A DNA stretch of 64,000 nt from Trichocoleus sp. FACHB-40 (GCF_014695915.1 NZ_JACJPF010000060.1:1-64000), one strand, 5' to 3'. Counted from the stretch's first letter, positions 43,959 to 53,672 are shown. Made by a program: numbers and translations. The notes: generated from the sequence alone by a model not told the origin.

Positions 43959-45989
43959 TCAAAGTTCTGAAGGTTTTAGCGGCAAAGACACTGTAAAACA
44001 AGTTTGATTTGCACTACTTTCCAGCTGAATCGTACCTCCTAAAAGTGCCACTCGCTTTTGCACCAGCGCCAGTCCTAATCCAGTCCCACCCTGCTTCCAA
44101 GGATCGGTGCTGGGGATGCGGTAGAATTTCTCAAAAATCCGCTCCCTCTCGCTTGCTGGAATTTCCACCCCAGTATTATTCACGCTCACTTCTATTCTTG
44201 CTTGTGCGGTACGAGCTGTGACGATAATCTTTTCTTGGGTTGGCGTATACTTGCAGGCATTGGTCAGCAACTCGCTTAAAATTCGCCCTAAACTGGCGTG
44301 GTCGCAAACTAAGGGAGGCAGTTCCGGCTCGATGTTAATTTCTAAGTTTAGCTGGCGTTCTTGAGCTTGCTGAACAAAAGGCTCGATAACTTTGGGAAGC
44401 CATTCGAGCATTTCAATTGTTGTCAGCACTAGGGGTTGAACTTCAGTATCAAGTTTTTGCCATTCCAAGAGGTCATTAACTAGGTTGATTTCTCGTTCGC
44501 ATTCGTTATGTAAAATATGGAAGTAGCGAGCTACCTTGTTTCTTTTTGCTGGTGGCTTGGATAGCTCTGCGAACAATCCGTGGTCTTTATTCAAGGCAAT
44601 GCCTAACATCTGAATTGCCATTTTCATGTTGGCAACAGGCGATCGCAATTCATGAGGAACGGTACTTAAGAAGTCATCTTTAAGGCGAGTGAGTTTTTCC
44701 AGTTCTACTACTTGGCTTCGGGTTGCTTGGTAAAGTCGAGCTTGACGAATCGCGATCGCGCACCCAGAAGCAACTTGCTGCGCTAATCTGATTTCTAACT
44801 CGTTAAAAGCCTCTTCGTGCCGCTTGTATAACCACAGATCCCCCAACATCCCTTGGTTATCAAAAATTGGACAAGCTAAGATAGCCACTTGTCCGCGAAT
44901 CCCTGGCACTAAGTAACAAAACTGGAAATACTGACCTTGCAACAATTGAGTATCTTCGGCAAACAAGTTGTCGATTGATACGACTTCCCCTAGAGCAGAC
45001 GGCAATCCTATCGTGTACTCATGGGTAATAGTCGCCGTGCGGTCGGCATTGTATAAAGCTGTATCGCAACCTTCAACACCCAACACCAGAGTTAATTCCT
45101 GTACGGCGGTTTGCAAAATCTGGTTTTCGTCGAGAGTATCGCGCAATTTGTCGGTAATAAGTTTGAGCATTGCTTCAAACTTGAGCGCCCGTTGTAGCGC
45201 CCAAGTGCGACGCAAAAGCGTTTGGCGAAGTAACATATTGTGGGGCGCTTCGCACTCTGTTTCATCAGCTAGTTCGCCTTCCGGTTCTAGGGATTCTGCC
45301 AGCAAGTTTTCTAAATCGTCTTGGACACACTCCAGCTTTCTTTGGTTAAGACAAACCACCGAATTGTATTTAGTCTCAGTAATATCTTGCAGGAACCAGC
45401 GCAACCCTACCACTTGATGAGGTTGCTGCACTTGGCGCACTGGCTCTACGCTTAACACACCAGTAAACAGTTCGCCTTGGGCTTTAGCTAAGCCGATTTC
45501 CCAATTTTTGACAACCGCTCCTTGTTGCAATGCGCTAAGCTGAGCATGAAAGTCACCACGAGCATCGGCGGCGACAAACTCCACTAAAGAGTTACCCAGC
45601 AGGCACTCCTGAGAATTGTCCAACAATTGTGCTGCTGTCCGATTGGCTTCTAGAATTACCCCTTGTGGATTTGTCACCAAGTAGGCAATATCATTACTCG
45701 CTGCGATCGCTACTATTGGATCATCGGAATCCGCTTGACGATGTAACTCCTGATCAGATTGATAATGCTGTCCTTGTGCGACGAGTTCTACACGAGTGTT
45801 GGTAGCCAATTTTCTTTGGCGTATCTGGTAGCGTGTCACTACTTGCATTTCTTGCAGTTGGCTGGATAATTGCTCCAGAACTTCCACTATCGGCTGCTTT
45901 TCCAGCTCCGATAACTCTTCGGTATACTGCCACAACTCCTGCAAGCGTTGTTGGGAATCCTCAAAGAGCTGGTTAAGGTCATTTATCAT
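43959..45989 (-). CDS. PAS-GAF sensor histidine kinase
   Basis: 676 aa from ATG 45989 (MINDLNQLFEDS), which has GAGGGG upstream; a longer frame to 46091 lacks a ribosome-binding site. A coiled-coil N-terminus is followed by PAS (about 90-200; NDIAYLVTNPQGVILEANRTA), GAF (about 275-420; LQTAVQELTLVLGVEGCDTAL), HisKA with DFLSTVPHELRSPVANMKMA, and HATPase with N box ELLTNACKYT and G2 GGTGLGLALVQ. GAF Cys in VEGCDTALY is near the usual bilin-binding position, but a bilin site cannot be claimed. No membrane segments. Confidence 0.9.
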   Translation of the reverse strand: MINDLNQLFEDSQQRLQELWQYTEELSELEKQPIVEVLEQLSSQLQEMQVVTRYQIRQRKLATNTRVELVAQGQHYQSDQELHRQADSDDPIVAIAASNDIAYLVTNPQGVILEANRTAAQLLDNSQECLLGNSLVEFVAADARGDFHAQLSALQQGAVVKNWEIGLAKAQGELFTGVLSVEPVRQVQQPHQVVGLRWFLQDITETKYNSVVCLNQRKLECVQDDLENLLAESLEPEGELADETECEAPHNMLLRQTLLRRTWALQRALKFEAMLKLITDKLRDTLDENQILQTAVQELTLVLGVEGCDTALYNADRTATITHEYTIGLPSALGEVVSIDNLFAEDTQLLQGQYFQFCYLVPGIRGQVAILACPIFDNQGMLGDLWLYKRHEEAFNELEIRLAQQVASGCAIAIRQARLYQATRSQVVELEKLTRLKDDFLSTVPHELRSPVANMKMAIQMLGIALNKDHGLFAELSKPPAKRNKVARYFHILHNECEREINLVNDLLEWQKLDTEVQPLVLTTIEMLEWLPKVIEPFVQQAQERQLNLEINIEPELPPLVCDHASLGRILSELLTNACKYTPTQEKIIVTARTAQARIEVSVNNTGVEIPASERERIFEKFYRIPSTDPWKQGGTGLGLALVQKRVALLGGTIQLESSANQTCFTVSLPLKPSEL

Positions 45990-46446
45990 TGCACCCCTCA
46001 CTCGCTTGAACCAGGCTGCTCTAACAGCAGAATTACTCATAAAAATGACCGTTCGAGTTAACCGGATATCCTGAAATGATATCCAATGCAATCGCTGCCT
46101 TAATTTGTCAATAGGATAACTTCATATTTTGCGATCGCGCCACTCACCTAAAATGACGACCCTCTACCAGCGAAAAAGTTGATTAGTATAACTAATATTT
46201 ATACTTTTTTACTTTACCAGCCATACACAACATTTATTTTATGGCACCGCTCGGCTGTCGGGTATTTAATTTACCTCCAATAAGCGCCCGAAGGGAAAAG
46301 CGACCACTGGCTTTTACAGTTTTTAATTTTTAATTTCTTAGTTTTAATTGCTTAGAGCTGCTTTTCTATCTCAATAGAGATGGCTCAGCCCAGTATCGAT
46401 GCTACTGTTGAGAAGTATCAACCATAACTCTTATACGGAGGGTATT
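45990..46446. other. Spacer between divergent kinase and Pmp3-like genes
   Basis: 457 nt. Only AT-rich sequence and TTTTTAATTTTTAATTTC runs; no gene or RNA recognised. Both promoters should lie here. Confidence 0.5.
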
Positions 46447-46605
46447 ATGGATTTTTTCCGCATACTCATAGCCATTTTTATTCCACCTCTTGGAGTTTTC
46501 TTGCAAGTTGGGATTGGCACAGACTTTTGGATTAATCTCGTCTTGACTTTCCTAGGTTATGTACCAGGGATTATCCATGCAGTATGGGTTATTGTCAGAA
46601 AATAG
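46447..46605 (+). CDS. YqaE/Pmp3 family small membrane protein
   Basis: 52 aa from ATG 46447, with GGAGGG upstream; the longer frame from 46399 is not needed. Two membrane helices: residues about 3-25 (FRILIAIFIPPLGVFLQVG) and 28-50 (WINLVLTFLGYVPGIIHAVW). The IPPLGVFLQ and LGYVPGIIHA motifs define the UPF0057/Pmp3 family, stress-induced proteins in plants and yeast linked to membrane potential and salt. Confidence 0.92.
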   Translation: MDFFRILIAIFIPPLGVFLQVGIGTDFWINLVLTFLGYVPGIIHAVWVIVRK

Positions 46606-46650
46606 CCATAATTCCTGCTTTTTCCTAACATTTGCATTCCCACAATAAAA

Positions 46651-46682
46651 CAAAAAAGGAGCCTTAAACAATCAGGCTCCTT
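46651..46682 (-). terminator. Terminator of ndhD
   Basis: Stem AAGGAGCCT / AGGCTCCTT with 9-nt loop; on the minus strand it is followed by TTTTGTTTT, ideal for ndhD, which ends at 46716. It can also stop the Pmp3-like transcript. Confidence 0.85.
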
Positions 46683-46715
46683 AAATTAAGTTTAATTTCC
46701 AGCCAGGAAGGAAAC

Positions 46716-48296
46716 TTAATCAACCGTACCAGGTAGTTTTGGTGCCAATAAAGCTTGAGAATATAGAGGCGCTTGTTTTTGGGCAACCAGCGTCAGCACA
46801 TTACGCGCCTGGGCTGCAACTGCAACAGTCTTAACATCATAGGTTTGAGTCGCCACCTTGGGATACAAACCAATTCCGATGATGGGTATTAACAAGCAAG
46901 CAGTGATAAAAACTTCACGAGGCTTAGCATCCATCGCCACTGATGTCGCCAATTCTGGATTAGACTGCCCGTAGAATACTTGACGCAGCAAATCCAGTAA
47001 ATACATTGGTGTAAGAATCAATCCCACCGCCGCCAACAGCACCACCACAACTTTGAAAATTGGGCTGTAAACATCGCTTGTCGTCAAGCCTAAAAATACC
47101 GTCAGTTCGCCCACAAAACCGCTCATTCCCGGTAACGCGAGGGAAGCCATCGAACCTACTGTGAACAAGGCAAACACCTTGGGCATTTGTTTGGCAAGTC
47201 CGCCCATTTTGTCCATCATCAAGCTGTGGGTACGGTCGTAGGTAACGCCTGAGAGGAAGAATAACGCTGCCGCAATTAAGCCGTGGGAAACCATTTGCAG
47301 CACCGCACCATTCAAACCTAAATCTGTGAACGAGGCGATACCAATCAGCACAAAGCCCATGTGGGAAATTGAAGAATAAGCCAACCGCCGTTTGAGATTG
47401 GTTTGGGCAAAAGCGGTCAAAGCGCCGTAGATAATGTTAACCATGCCCAGAATTACTAGCACTGGCGCGAAGTAAGCATGGGCATTAGGTAGCATTTCCA
47501 TGTTCATGCGAATCAGCGCATAACCGCCCATTTTCAGCAACACCCCAGCCAAAATCATCGATACTGGCGCTGAAGCTTCGCCGTGGGCATCTGGTAGCCA
47601 AGTGTGCAGGGGGAAAATCGGCAGTTTGACACCAAAGGCAATCAAGAATCCAGCATAAGCGGCTAATTCTAATGCTTTGGGATAATGCTTGGCTGCTAGC
47701 GTCGCCATGTCAAAGGTGACTGTATCGCCTGAAAATGCCATCAAGAAGGCTGATACCAGAATGAATACAGACGCCAAGGCGGTGTAGAGGATAAACTTGG
47801 TGGCTGCATATCGGCGCTTTTCTCCGCCCCAGATAGAGATCAGCAGGTACACTGGCACTAATTCCAGTTCCCACATCATGAAGAATAAGAGCATATCCTG
47901 GGCAGCAAAGACACCAATCTGGGCGCTTAACATCACCAGCATCAGGAAGTAAAACAAGCGCGGCTTTTTGGTAACTTTCCAACCCGCAAATATAGCTAGG
48001 GTAGTGACTAAGCCAGTTAAGACAATTAGTGGCATTGACAACCCATCGACCGCCATTGACCAGTTCAGTCCCAACTGCGGTACCCAGGCGTAGTTTTCTA
48101 CCAGTTGAAAGCCTGGGTTATTTAGGTCGTAGTGATACCAAAAGGCATAAACCATCAGGGCAAAGTCTACAAACGCTACCCCAAGAGCGTACCAGCGAAC
48201 AGTTTTGCCTTCTTTATCAGGTAGTACCGGGATGGCAAAAGAAGCTAGTAAGGGCAGCAGAACAATAGTGGTTATCCACGGGAATTGTGCGTTCAT
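46716..48296 (-). CDS. ndhD: NAD(P)H-quinone oxidoreductase subunit 4 (NdhD)
   Basis: 526 aa, about 14 transmembrane helices of the antiporter-like MrpD/NuoM family. Conserved [20 protein letters not shown], Lys/Glu membrane residues ([32 protein letters not shown]) and GFVGELTVF are those of NDH-1 proton-pumping subunits. NDH-1 serves respiration and cyclic electron flow around photosystem I. Cyanobacteria have several ndhD paralogues; this length and sequence fit the NdhD1/2 type rather than the CO2-uptake NdhD3/4, as a guess. No ndhF beside it. Confidence 0.93.
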   Translation of the reverse strand: MNAQFPWITTIVLLPLLASFAIPVLPDKEGKTVRWYALGVAFVDFALMVYAFWYHYDLNNPGFQLVENYAWVPQLGLNWSMAVDGLSMPLIVLTGLVTTLAIFAGWKVTKKPRLFYFLMLVMLSAQIGVFAAQDMLLFFMMWELELVPVYLLISIWGGEKRRYAATKFILYTALASVFILVSAFLMAFSGDTVTFDMATLAAKHYPKALELAAYAGFLIAFGVKLPIFPLHTWLPDAHGEASAPVSMILAGVLLKMGGYALIRMNMEMLPNAHAYFAPVLVILGMVNIIYGALTAFAQTNLKRRLAYSSISHMGFVLIGIASFTDLGLNGAVLQMVSHGLIAAALFFLSGVTYDRTHSLMMDKMGGLAKQMPKVFALFTVGSMASLALPGMSGFVGELTVFLGLTTSDVYSPIFKVVVVLLAAVGLILTPMYLLDLLRQVFYGQSNPELATSVAMDAKPREVFITACLLIPIIGIGLYPKVATQTYDVKTVAVAAQARNVLTLVAQKQAPLYSQALLAPKLPGTVD

Positions 48297-48716
48297 TATC
48301 TAGAACCTACGCAAGGTTGAGGGGTATACCAGGGGTTTCAGGTTGCGTATGGCAGGTACTTGCTTTGGCTACCTGTACTTGTCCCGTAAAATTTTCCTTA
48401 ATTGACTGAACTAAAAAGTGACGTCTTAGGAATAAATACTTACAATATGAATATATACCTTAAATAACTAAAGTAACAAGCTGTTAATTTAAATAAATTT
48501 ATGTTAAGCCCCAAGGGATAAAAAAAAGACGTGTGCGTTGACACCCCACACCTCCGAACTTCTATGCTCTGCATGGGAATTCGGAGGTGGAGGGTCTGTA
48601 TTCATTACAGGGTGAGCATTTCTGATGAAGTGAGGTATGGGAGTAGAGCCTAGATATTCTATGTATGCGTTCCCAGCCTCACCCTAGAAACGAGACAAAT
48701 GTAATATTTAGGAAGG
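48297..48716. other. Spacer with hairpin and repeat fragment
   Basis: 420 nt upstream of ndhD and downstream of the UGT gene. Holds a 10-bp stem CACCTCCGAA / TTCGGAGGTG (48549-48558, 48580-48589) and a degenerate GTTCCC...GAAACGAG repeat at about 48666-48693. No gene. Confidence 0.5.
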
Positions 48717-50000
48717 TCAACCGTTAGCATCACAAAGAACAGGCTTTCCTGTAGATATAGCCTGTTCAATAATATCGGCAGCTCGACGAACTCCTCCAGC
48801 ACGGTGAATTGCTGCTTGTAACCTGGTAGCATTCTGCTTGTAAGAATCTTGAGTCATCACCCCTTGTATAGCTGCTCGTAACTTGGGAACGCTCAACCGA
48901 GACAACTGCACAACTTCCCCACAACCCGTCCAAGCTATACGCGCTGCTACTCCCGGCTGATCGTTGGCAATCGGAATCGCTACCATTGGCACCCCATTAC
49001 TCAAGGATTCCAAAGTAGTATTCAGGCCTGCATGGGTAATCGTCAGGGTGGCTTTTTGTAGTAACTCTAGTTGGGGTGCATATTCTACAACCAAGGGTGA
49101 ACCAGGCAGTTCTGGGAGCGATTCTGGGGTAGTTGAACCACCCAGAGAAAGCACTAACTGAGCATCTAATCCCTCACAAGCTGCGGCAATATCGCGGAAA
49201 ATATCCAGCAGGCGATTTTGTACAGTTCCCATAGAGGCGTAAATTAAGGGTTTTCCCGTTAACTTTTCAAAGGGAAAAGATACAGGTTCTCGGCTGGCTG
49301 AATTGTGGTATGGGCCAGTAAAATGAAAGACTTTAGGTAAATGCTGTCTTGGGAAGTCAAACTCAGCTGGCTGTTGACTCAACTGCGCTAGTTGGGAGTA
49401 TTGATCGTTCGAGTGAACGTAGAGGGGTAAATTCCACTTTTGGCGATACTCGCTTATCACGTCCCGGACTGGCTTAGTGATGCGATTGAATAGATTGTAA
49501 GCTGCTTTGTTCCGCAGACGCGCCCACAATGCAGTGTTATAACTCCAAGGTGAAGAAAATGGGGGAACGCTGTCTTCTTGATTAACCATCATGGCACTGC
49601 ACACAGTAATGAAGGGAATCTCTAGGAAGTCTGCTACCGTCCCTCCCCCATATGAAATTTGGTCTACTAACAATGCTTCTACACCTGCTGCTTTGAGGGC
49701 TGCCGGAGCCTCCCGAAGCAGCATAGCAGCACTCTGTTGGATCAGACTGATGGTATAGCGCAAGGCAGCCAGTCCGCTTAGTTTCCCCAATTCTCCCAAA
49801 GATTGCTTAGTTATCCCCTGTGGGAACTCGGATTCTCCAATTGCCCAAAAGTCCAATCCGGCTGCAAGTGCCTTGGGTTGAGCATCCTCAATCCCGAAGA
49901 GAGTGACGCGATGACCGCGAGAAAGCAGTTCGCGTCCTAAAGGAGTTATTGTGTTGAGGTGTCCTGTTGATCTAGGACAGATGATGCCATAGTGAGTCAT
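48717..50000 (-). CDS. UGT/MGT-family glycosyltransferase (GT1)
   Basis: 427 aa, GT-B fold. N-terminal IICPRSTGHLNTITPLGREL with GHLNT loop; C-terminal donor site IYASMGTVQNRLLDIF and THAGLNTTLESLSNGVPMVA, the UDP-sugar signature with its His/Glu, then NDQPGVAARIAWTGCGEV. Relatives glycosylate lipids, carotenoids (CrtX) or macrolides. In cyanobacteria a carotenoid or sterol-like acceptor is plausible but not shown. It sits 28 nt after aroB in the same direction. Confidence 0.88.
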   Translation of the reverse strand: MTHYGIICPRSTGHLNTITPLGRELLSRGHRVTLFGIEDAQPKALAAGLDFWAIGESEFPQGITKQSLGELGKLSGLAALRYTISLIQQSAAMLLREAPAALKAAGVEALLVDQISYGGGTVADFLEIPFITVCSAMMVNQEDSVPPFSSPWSYNTALWARLRNKAAYNLFNRITKPVRDVISEYRQKWNLPLYVHSNDQYSQLAQLSQQPAEFDFPRQHLPKVFHFTGPYHNSASREPVSFPFEKLTGKPLIYASMGTVQNRLLDIFRDIAAACEGLDAQLVLSLGGSTTPESLPELPGSPLVVEYAPQLELLQKATLTITHAGLNTTLESLSNGVPMVAIPIANDQPGVAARIAWTGCGEVVQLSRLSVPKLRAAIQGVMTQDSYKQNATRLQAAIHRAGGVRRAADIIEQAISTGKPVLCDANG

Positions 50001-50028
50001 ATCAAATAGTGGTAATTGGTAATTTGTA

Positions 50029-51126
50029 TTAGCTACTTATCTGTTGCAGCACTTGTTTTATCACATCCCGTGGCACCTGGTCGGTTACAATTGCTGCTCC
50101 AATTTGCGTCGGGAGGACAAAGCGCACTTTTCCGGCTTTAACTTTTTTATCGGTCGAGAGAGCGTCTACAATTGCTTCAATATCTAGTCCTGGTGGTAAC
50201 GCAGTAGGTAATCCGGCTTTTTGGATTAATGCGTTTTGACGCTCTGAGGCTAACTTATCCCACATCTGTAGGTTTACGGCAATTTCACCCGCCGCTACCA
50301 TGCCAATAGCTACAGCTTCACCGTGATTAACTACGCGGTATTCGGTTAAGCTTTCGACTGCATGACCGATGGTGTGACCGTAGTTGAGAATTGCTCTGAG
50401 TCCAGCTTCTTTTTCATCTTTGCTTACTACATCAGCTTTGGCTTGGCAAGAGCGAGCCAGGATTTCTTGTAATAAACCTGGGTCTAGATTGTCCAGACAG
50501 TCGAGATATTGCGATCGCTCCATCTGAGAAAATAATTCTGCATCCCAGATAATCCCGTACTTAATAACTTCGGCGATTCCAGCCCGAAACTCGCGCACTG
50601 GCAAGGTTTTTAGCACTTCTGGATCGATTAAAACTTCTCGCGGTTGATGGAAAGCACCAATTAAATTCTTCCCTTGGGGATGATTAACTCCCGTTTTCCC
50701 GCCAATTGACGCATCAACCATCGCCAACAGCGTTGTCGGTACTTGCACAAAGTTAATCCCGCGCAACCAAGTGGCAGATGCAAAGCCAGTCATATCGCCA
50801 ATTACGCCACCGCCCAAAGCTACCATAGTTGAGGAACGCTCTAAACGATTTTCTAAGGCAGCGTCGTAGATTTTTTGTAGTGAGTCGAGAGTTTTGTAGC
50901 TTTCCCCAGCTGGGAGAGTAATTTGTGCGACTTCAAAACCAGCCTCTTTGAGGGATGCGATCGCCACTTCCCCGTAATATTGAAAAATTACCGGGTTAGA
51001 AACGACTAATACTTTCTTACCCAGGTTTAGCGAGATCATTCTGTCGCCGAGTTTTGCCAGATTGCCAGATGCGATCGCAATCTCGTAAGATTCCTGTGGT
51101 AAATTAACTCCAATAACCGATTCCAT
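50029..51126 (-). CDS. aroB: 3-dehydroquinate synthase
   Basis: 365 aa. Second step of the shikimate pathway, NAD- and metal-dependent. NAD loop [15 protein letters not shown], substrate region [20 protein letters not shown], metal ligands in [11 protein letters not shown] and [13 protein letters not shown], and HGEAVAIGM are all present. Full length. The start ATG at 51126 is supported by the motif at the N-terminus. Confidence 0.97.
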   Translation of the reverse strand: MESVIGVNLPQESYEIAIASGNLAKLGDRMISLNLGKKVLVVSNPVIFQYYGEVAIASLKEAGFEVAQITLPAGESYKTLDSLQKIYDAALENRLERSSTMVALGGGVIGDMTGFASATWLRGINFVQVPTTLLAMVDASIGGKTGVNHPQGKNLIGAFHQPREVLIDPEVLKTLPVREFRAGIAEVIKYGIIWDAELFSQMERSQYLDCLDNLDPGLLQEILARSCQAKADVVSKDEKEAGLRAILNYGHTIGHAVESLTEYRVVNHGEAVAIGMVAAGEIAVNLQMWDKLASERQNALIQKAGLPTALPPGLDIEAIVDALSTDKKVKAGKVRFVLPTQIGAAIVTDQVPRDVIKQVLQQISS

Positions 51127-51221
51127 AAGTCTTCCCCATCAAAGAGCGATCGCTTGTCGGCTGTATTCTACTCCAGTTGATGATTCAATAGTTCATAGTC
51201 GATATTAGGTTAACGCGAAAA

Positions 51222-51323
51222 ATGGATATCTCTGCTGCGATCGCTTACATTTTGATTTTGGGTGCTGCCTTTGGTGCAGCTTTAGCGCTATATTTCGGCC
51301 TTCGCGCCATCAAGCTAATTTAA
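51222..51323 (+). CDS. petL: Probable cytochrome b6-f subunit PetL
   Basis: 33 aa, too short for most gene callers. One transmembrane helix (IAYILILGAAFGAALALYFG) ending in the RAIKLI tail, which resembles cyanobacterial PetL (C-terminal IKSIKLI in Mastigocladus). PetL is a small stabilising subunit of cytochrome b6-f. Translation starts at an ATG with AACGCGAAAA upstream, a weak site. It diverges from aroB. Another one-helix photosystem or NDH subunit is the alternative. Confidence 0.6.
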   Translation: MDISAAIAYILILGAAFGAALALYFGLRAIKLI

Positions 51324-51396
51324 CAAGGGCTGGGGGCTGGGGAGTAGGGACTAGGTAAGATTCTTTCCAATCCCCAATCCCCAATCCCTATTTTCC
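51324..51396. repeat. STRR-type repeat, forward copy
   Basis: GGGCTGGGGGCTGGGGAGT, then GACTAGGTAAGATTC and CCAATCCCCAATCCCCAATC. The same words recur inverted at 52785-52857. Confidence 0.7.
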
Positions 51397-51900
51397 TCAG
51401 GCTGTTACCTGTTGCAAATTTCGCTTCTTACTTTCTACTTGATTGTCAGTCGCTAGACGCGCCATCTGGATTGTTTTTGGGAAAACTCCTACCAACTGAG
51501 CCAAAATCTCATCCGGCATTTGGGTAGTTGCTTCGGGGCCAAAGTATCTCTCAAATAGCCTTAAAATCGCCACAGCACGGTGCAACGGTACGCAATGCTC
51601 CATCGCTTTTTGATTCAAGCGAATCCATTGCTGCCGGATGACATAAGCTTTTTGACGTTCTGCAAGAGACTCTGGGTAAACCACAGACGGATTGCCGATG
51701 GGGATTACCCGACGACAATTGATATCAAACAAACTGCCAACAGCTGCGCCTGGGCCTGCCATTTCCGCATGATGCCGATGGCAGATGATTATCGCACTAC
51801 CAGGAAAACCGTTGACCTTAAGCAGTTGCCCACTCTTCAACTGATTTAAGATTTCTGTGGGTTGAGCGATCGCGATGGGGACGAGAGCTTTGTCTGGCAT
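51397..51900 (-). CDS. Protein of unknown function
   Basis: 167 aa, not recognised. Soluble, with a His/Cys patch (IIICHRHHAEMAGPGAAVGS), a basic/hydrophobic helix region (YVIRQQWIRLNQKAMEHCV, AVAILRLFERYFG) and a Lys/Arg-rich tail. The start ATG at 51900 gives MPDKALVPI. It does not look like a transcription factor of a known family. It lies between inverted STRR repeats. Confidence 0.55.
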   Translation of the reverse strand: MPDKALVPIAIAQPTEILNQLKSGQLLKVNGFPGSAIIICHRHHAEMAGPGAAVGSLFDINCRRVIPIGNPSVVYPESLAERQKAYVIRQQWIRLNQKAMEHCVPLHRAVAILRLFERYFGPEATTQMPDEILAQLVGVFPKTIQMARLATDNQVESKKRNLQQVTA

Positions 51901-52180
51901 CGTAGGTCACAGAATCTTCTATTTTTAGTTTTATACATTTCTTTATATACGGAAGTGATTAAAACCGTGTGAGGGGTGTGATACCCATCTTTCTTTTAAG
52001 TGATCCTCCTCACAACATTTTTGTTACAAACAGAATATTTGTGCAATAAATGCAGTTAGCAAGGGAATTATGCCGCCCAACCTGTACTCGTCTCTACATG
52101 ATGCCGAGGACGCGCGAAAAACTATGCCTGTGTTCTCTCTCTGATTAAGTTCGTCTGGCGGCATCCAAGAGCGCCTGAAA

Positions 52181-52564
52181 TTACTCTATTGTCGCCAGAG
52201 GTAATATTGCTGTTTTAGCGTTCTGGTTGAGGAGCAGTTTGCCTGTAGCACTGACACTAAAATCTTTTCCTGGTATGAATCCTTTGCCAATCAACTGCTT
52301 GCAGACAGCGACTGAAGTAATTCTGCGGATTTGTTGCATCACATCGCTAGGAATCAGATGTTTTATAGTCCAGATAACTGATTCGGTGTCAAACCACATC
52401 AAACGCTCAATACTCACCAGCATCACACCAGCTACATCTTCAAGCGTCATCTGAGTTTTGAGATTGGCGATTAGGTCTTCCCCTATCTGGCTGTTACGGG
52501 TCATCATTGCCGCAGCCATCTTGCCAATTTCTTGTTCCAACTCTAAACAGTTCATTTCTGCCAT
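52181..52564 (-). CDS. Protein of unknown function
   Basis: 127 aa from ATG 52564, chosen because AGGAAG lies 9 nt upstream; the upstream ATG at 52612 lacks one. Helical, with AEMNCLELEQEIGKMAAAMM, MLVSIERLMWFDTESVIWTIK and a C-terminal beta-looking GKDFSVSATGKLLLNQ. Not recognised. Neighbour of another gene of unknown function; both are bracketed by inverted repeats. Confidence 0.55.
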   Translation of the reverse strand: MAEMNCLELEQEIGKMAAAMMTRNSQIGEDLIANLKTQMTLEDVAGVMLVSIERLMWFDTESVIWTIKHLIPSDVMQQIRRITSVAVCKQLIGKGFIPGKDFSVSATGKLLLNQNAKTAILPLATIE

Positions 52565-52784
52565 TTGAGTTTTCTTCCTGATTGTTTTCGCAGTTCTGCC
52601 AAGTATACCCAAAGAAAGACGTAAATATTCCGTTAGATGGATGTAAAGAAAAGTTTTTTTTCTAAAATTATATGAACCCTGTTTATAACTCGACCTAAAA
52701 AAGCAAACAGTAGCCTTTAACGGGAGAAGCGATCGCTTAGTCCATAGATTGGCATAAATCTCAAAGCTTCCTGACCGAGAAGGG

Positions 52785-52857
52785 AATTGGGAATTGGGAA
52801 AAAGTCTTACCTAGTTCATAGTTCCTAGTCCCTAATCCCCAGTCCCCAGCCCCCTTA
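52785..52857. repeat. STRR-type repeat, inverted copy
   Basis: GGAATTGGGAATTGGGAAA, CTTACCTAGTTCATAG and CCCTAATCCCCAGTCCCCAG; its complement matches words of the 51324-51396 repeat. Confidence 0.65.
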
Positions 52858-52860
52858 GTT

Positions 52861-52884
52861 AAAAAAAAACCCCTGGATAGGGGT
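52861..52884 (-). terminator. Rho-independent terminator, minus strand
   Basis: On the minus strand, ACCCCT-ATCC-AGGGGT followed by at least eight T. It lies 256 nt after the stop of the 53-aa gene, whose transcript it may end. Confidence 0.75.
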
Positions 52885-53139
52885 AGTTGTTGTCTCTACT
52901 GGTGAATACTTATCGATGTTGAGTCCCAGGTACTGTGGAGTAAGTCTAATCTGGGTTTTTAATCAACATCACTTGTAAAATCTGGACAATGGAACAAACT
53001 CATAGCAGTCTTCTTACAGGAAGTGGGTATTAGCGTGTTCTACACGGTCAATGCTGACGATTCCGAAAATCTGTAACCGTTGAGTGCGACGCCAGTGTTG
53101 AGTGGGTACAACTCAACTGTCAAATACTGTGAGAACTGT

Positions 53140-53301
53140 CTAGCGAGAACCGAATTGCCGTGTTGGGTTGTCGTCAGATTTTTCCATCTTTTCGATGGCT
53201 GTCAAACCGATGTATGAACCCGCCAACAGCAATCCTGCTGAAACTAGATAGGCGTTTTCAATAATCCGAAGTGCGGTTTCAAAGGTAATGTAGGTAGTCA
53301 T
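53140..53301 (-). CDS. 53-aa single-pass membrane protein
   Basis: A frame of 53 codons with ATG at 53301 and TAG at 53140. An amphipathic N-terminus (MTTYITFETALRIIENAY) is followed by a transmembrane helix (LVSAGLLLAGSYIGLTA) and a charged tail (EKMEKSDDNPTRQFGSR). It looks like the small subunits of thylakoid complexes but I cannot name it. The reading frame is clean and a minus-strand terminator lies downstream. The ribosome-binding site is weak (GAAAAG). Confidence 0.6.
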   Translation of the reverse strand: MTTYITFETALRIIENAYLVSAGLLLAGSYIGLTAIEKMEKSDDNPTRQFGSR

Positions 53302-53672
53302 TGGTTCGTCTTTTCAGCTTTGGGCTGTTGTTTATCTTCCCTTATTACTCCACACCTTGGCTATCAATTTCCTCAGAAAGATCACTAGATTCTGCTTTAA
53401 CCCAAAAAATTTCCCCGTAATTATACGGCTACGACTTGACCGCCTGAGAAGTAAAGGTAATATAAGGTAACTACAAAGACCGTAAAAACACTTAGGTTAA
53501 CTACCAGGGGAGTTCTTTCCTAAAGCAGCATCAAAGAGAAGCTTCGCGCTTTTATACCATCTCGTTACTAGCTTTCGTCTCAAAAAAAAGCGTTCCCAGG
53601 CCACATAGCCTGGGAACGAGAGCAAAGGTAAAGGCTGAGACTGGGGACGAGAGGAAGGAGAATGTCTTCCTT
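53302..53672. other. Spacer with a possible CTG-started small frame
   Basis: 371 nt. A minus-strand frame at 53421-53519 would encode a hydrophobic peptide (NLSVFTVFVVTLYYLYFSGG) with GGAAAG 7 nt ahead of a CTG codon; it has no ATG. A GTTCCC/GGGAAC hairpin is at 53591-53618. Confidence 0.4.
53591..53618 (-). terminator. Terminator of the HDAC-like gene, GTTCCC repeat
   Basis: CGTTCCCAGGC / GCCTGGGAACG, an 11-bp perfect stem; on the minus strand followed by CTTTTTTTTG. It sits 55 nt after the end of the HDAC-like gene. Confidence 0.75.

Larger units (their letters stand above)
52613..53139. other. Spacer with inverted STRR, terminator and a doubtful short frame
   Basis: Holds the inverted STRR at 52785-52857, a minus-strand terminator at 52861-52884, and a 32-codon minus-strand frame (53014-53112, ending HANTHFL) that lacks any ATG, GTG, TTG or CTG start. 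Confidence 0.5.

Noticed and set aside
51324-52860. Possible CRISPR array because of short tandem repeats
   Set aside because: Units are 7-nt-type tandem words without unique spacers, typical of cyanobacterial STRR; no cas genes are present.
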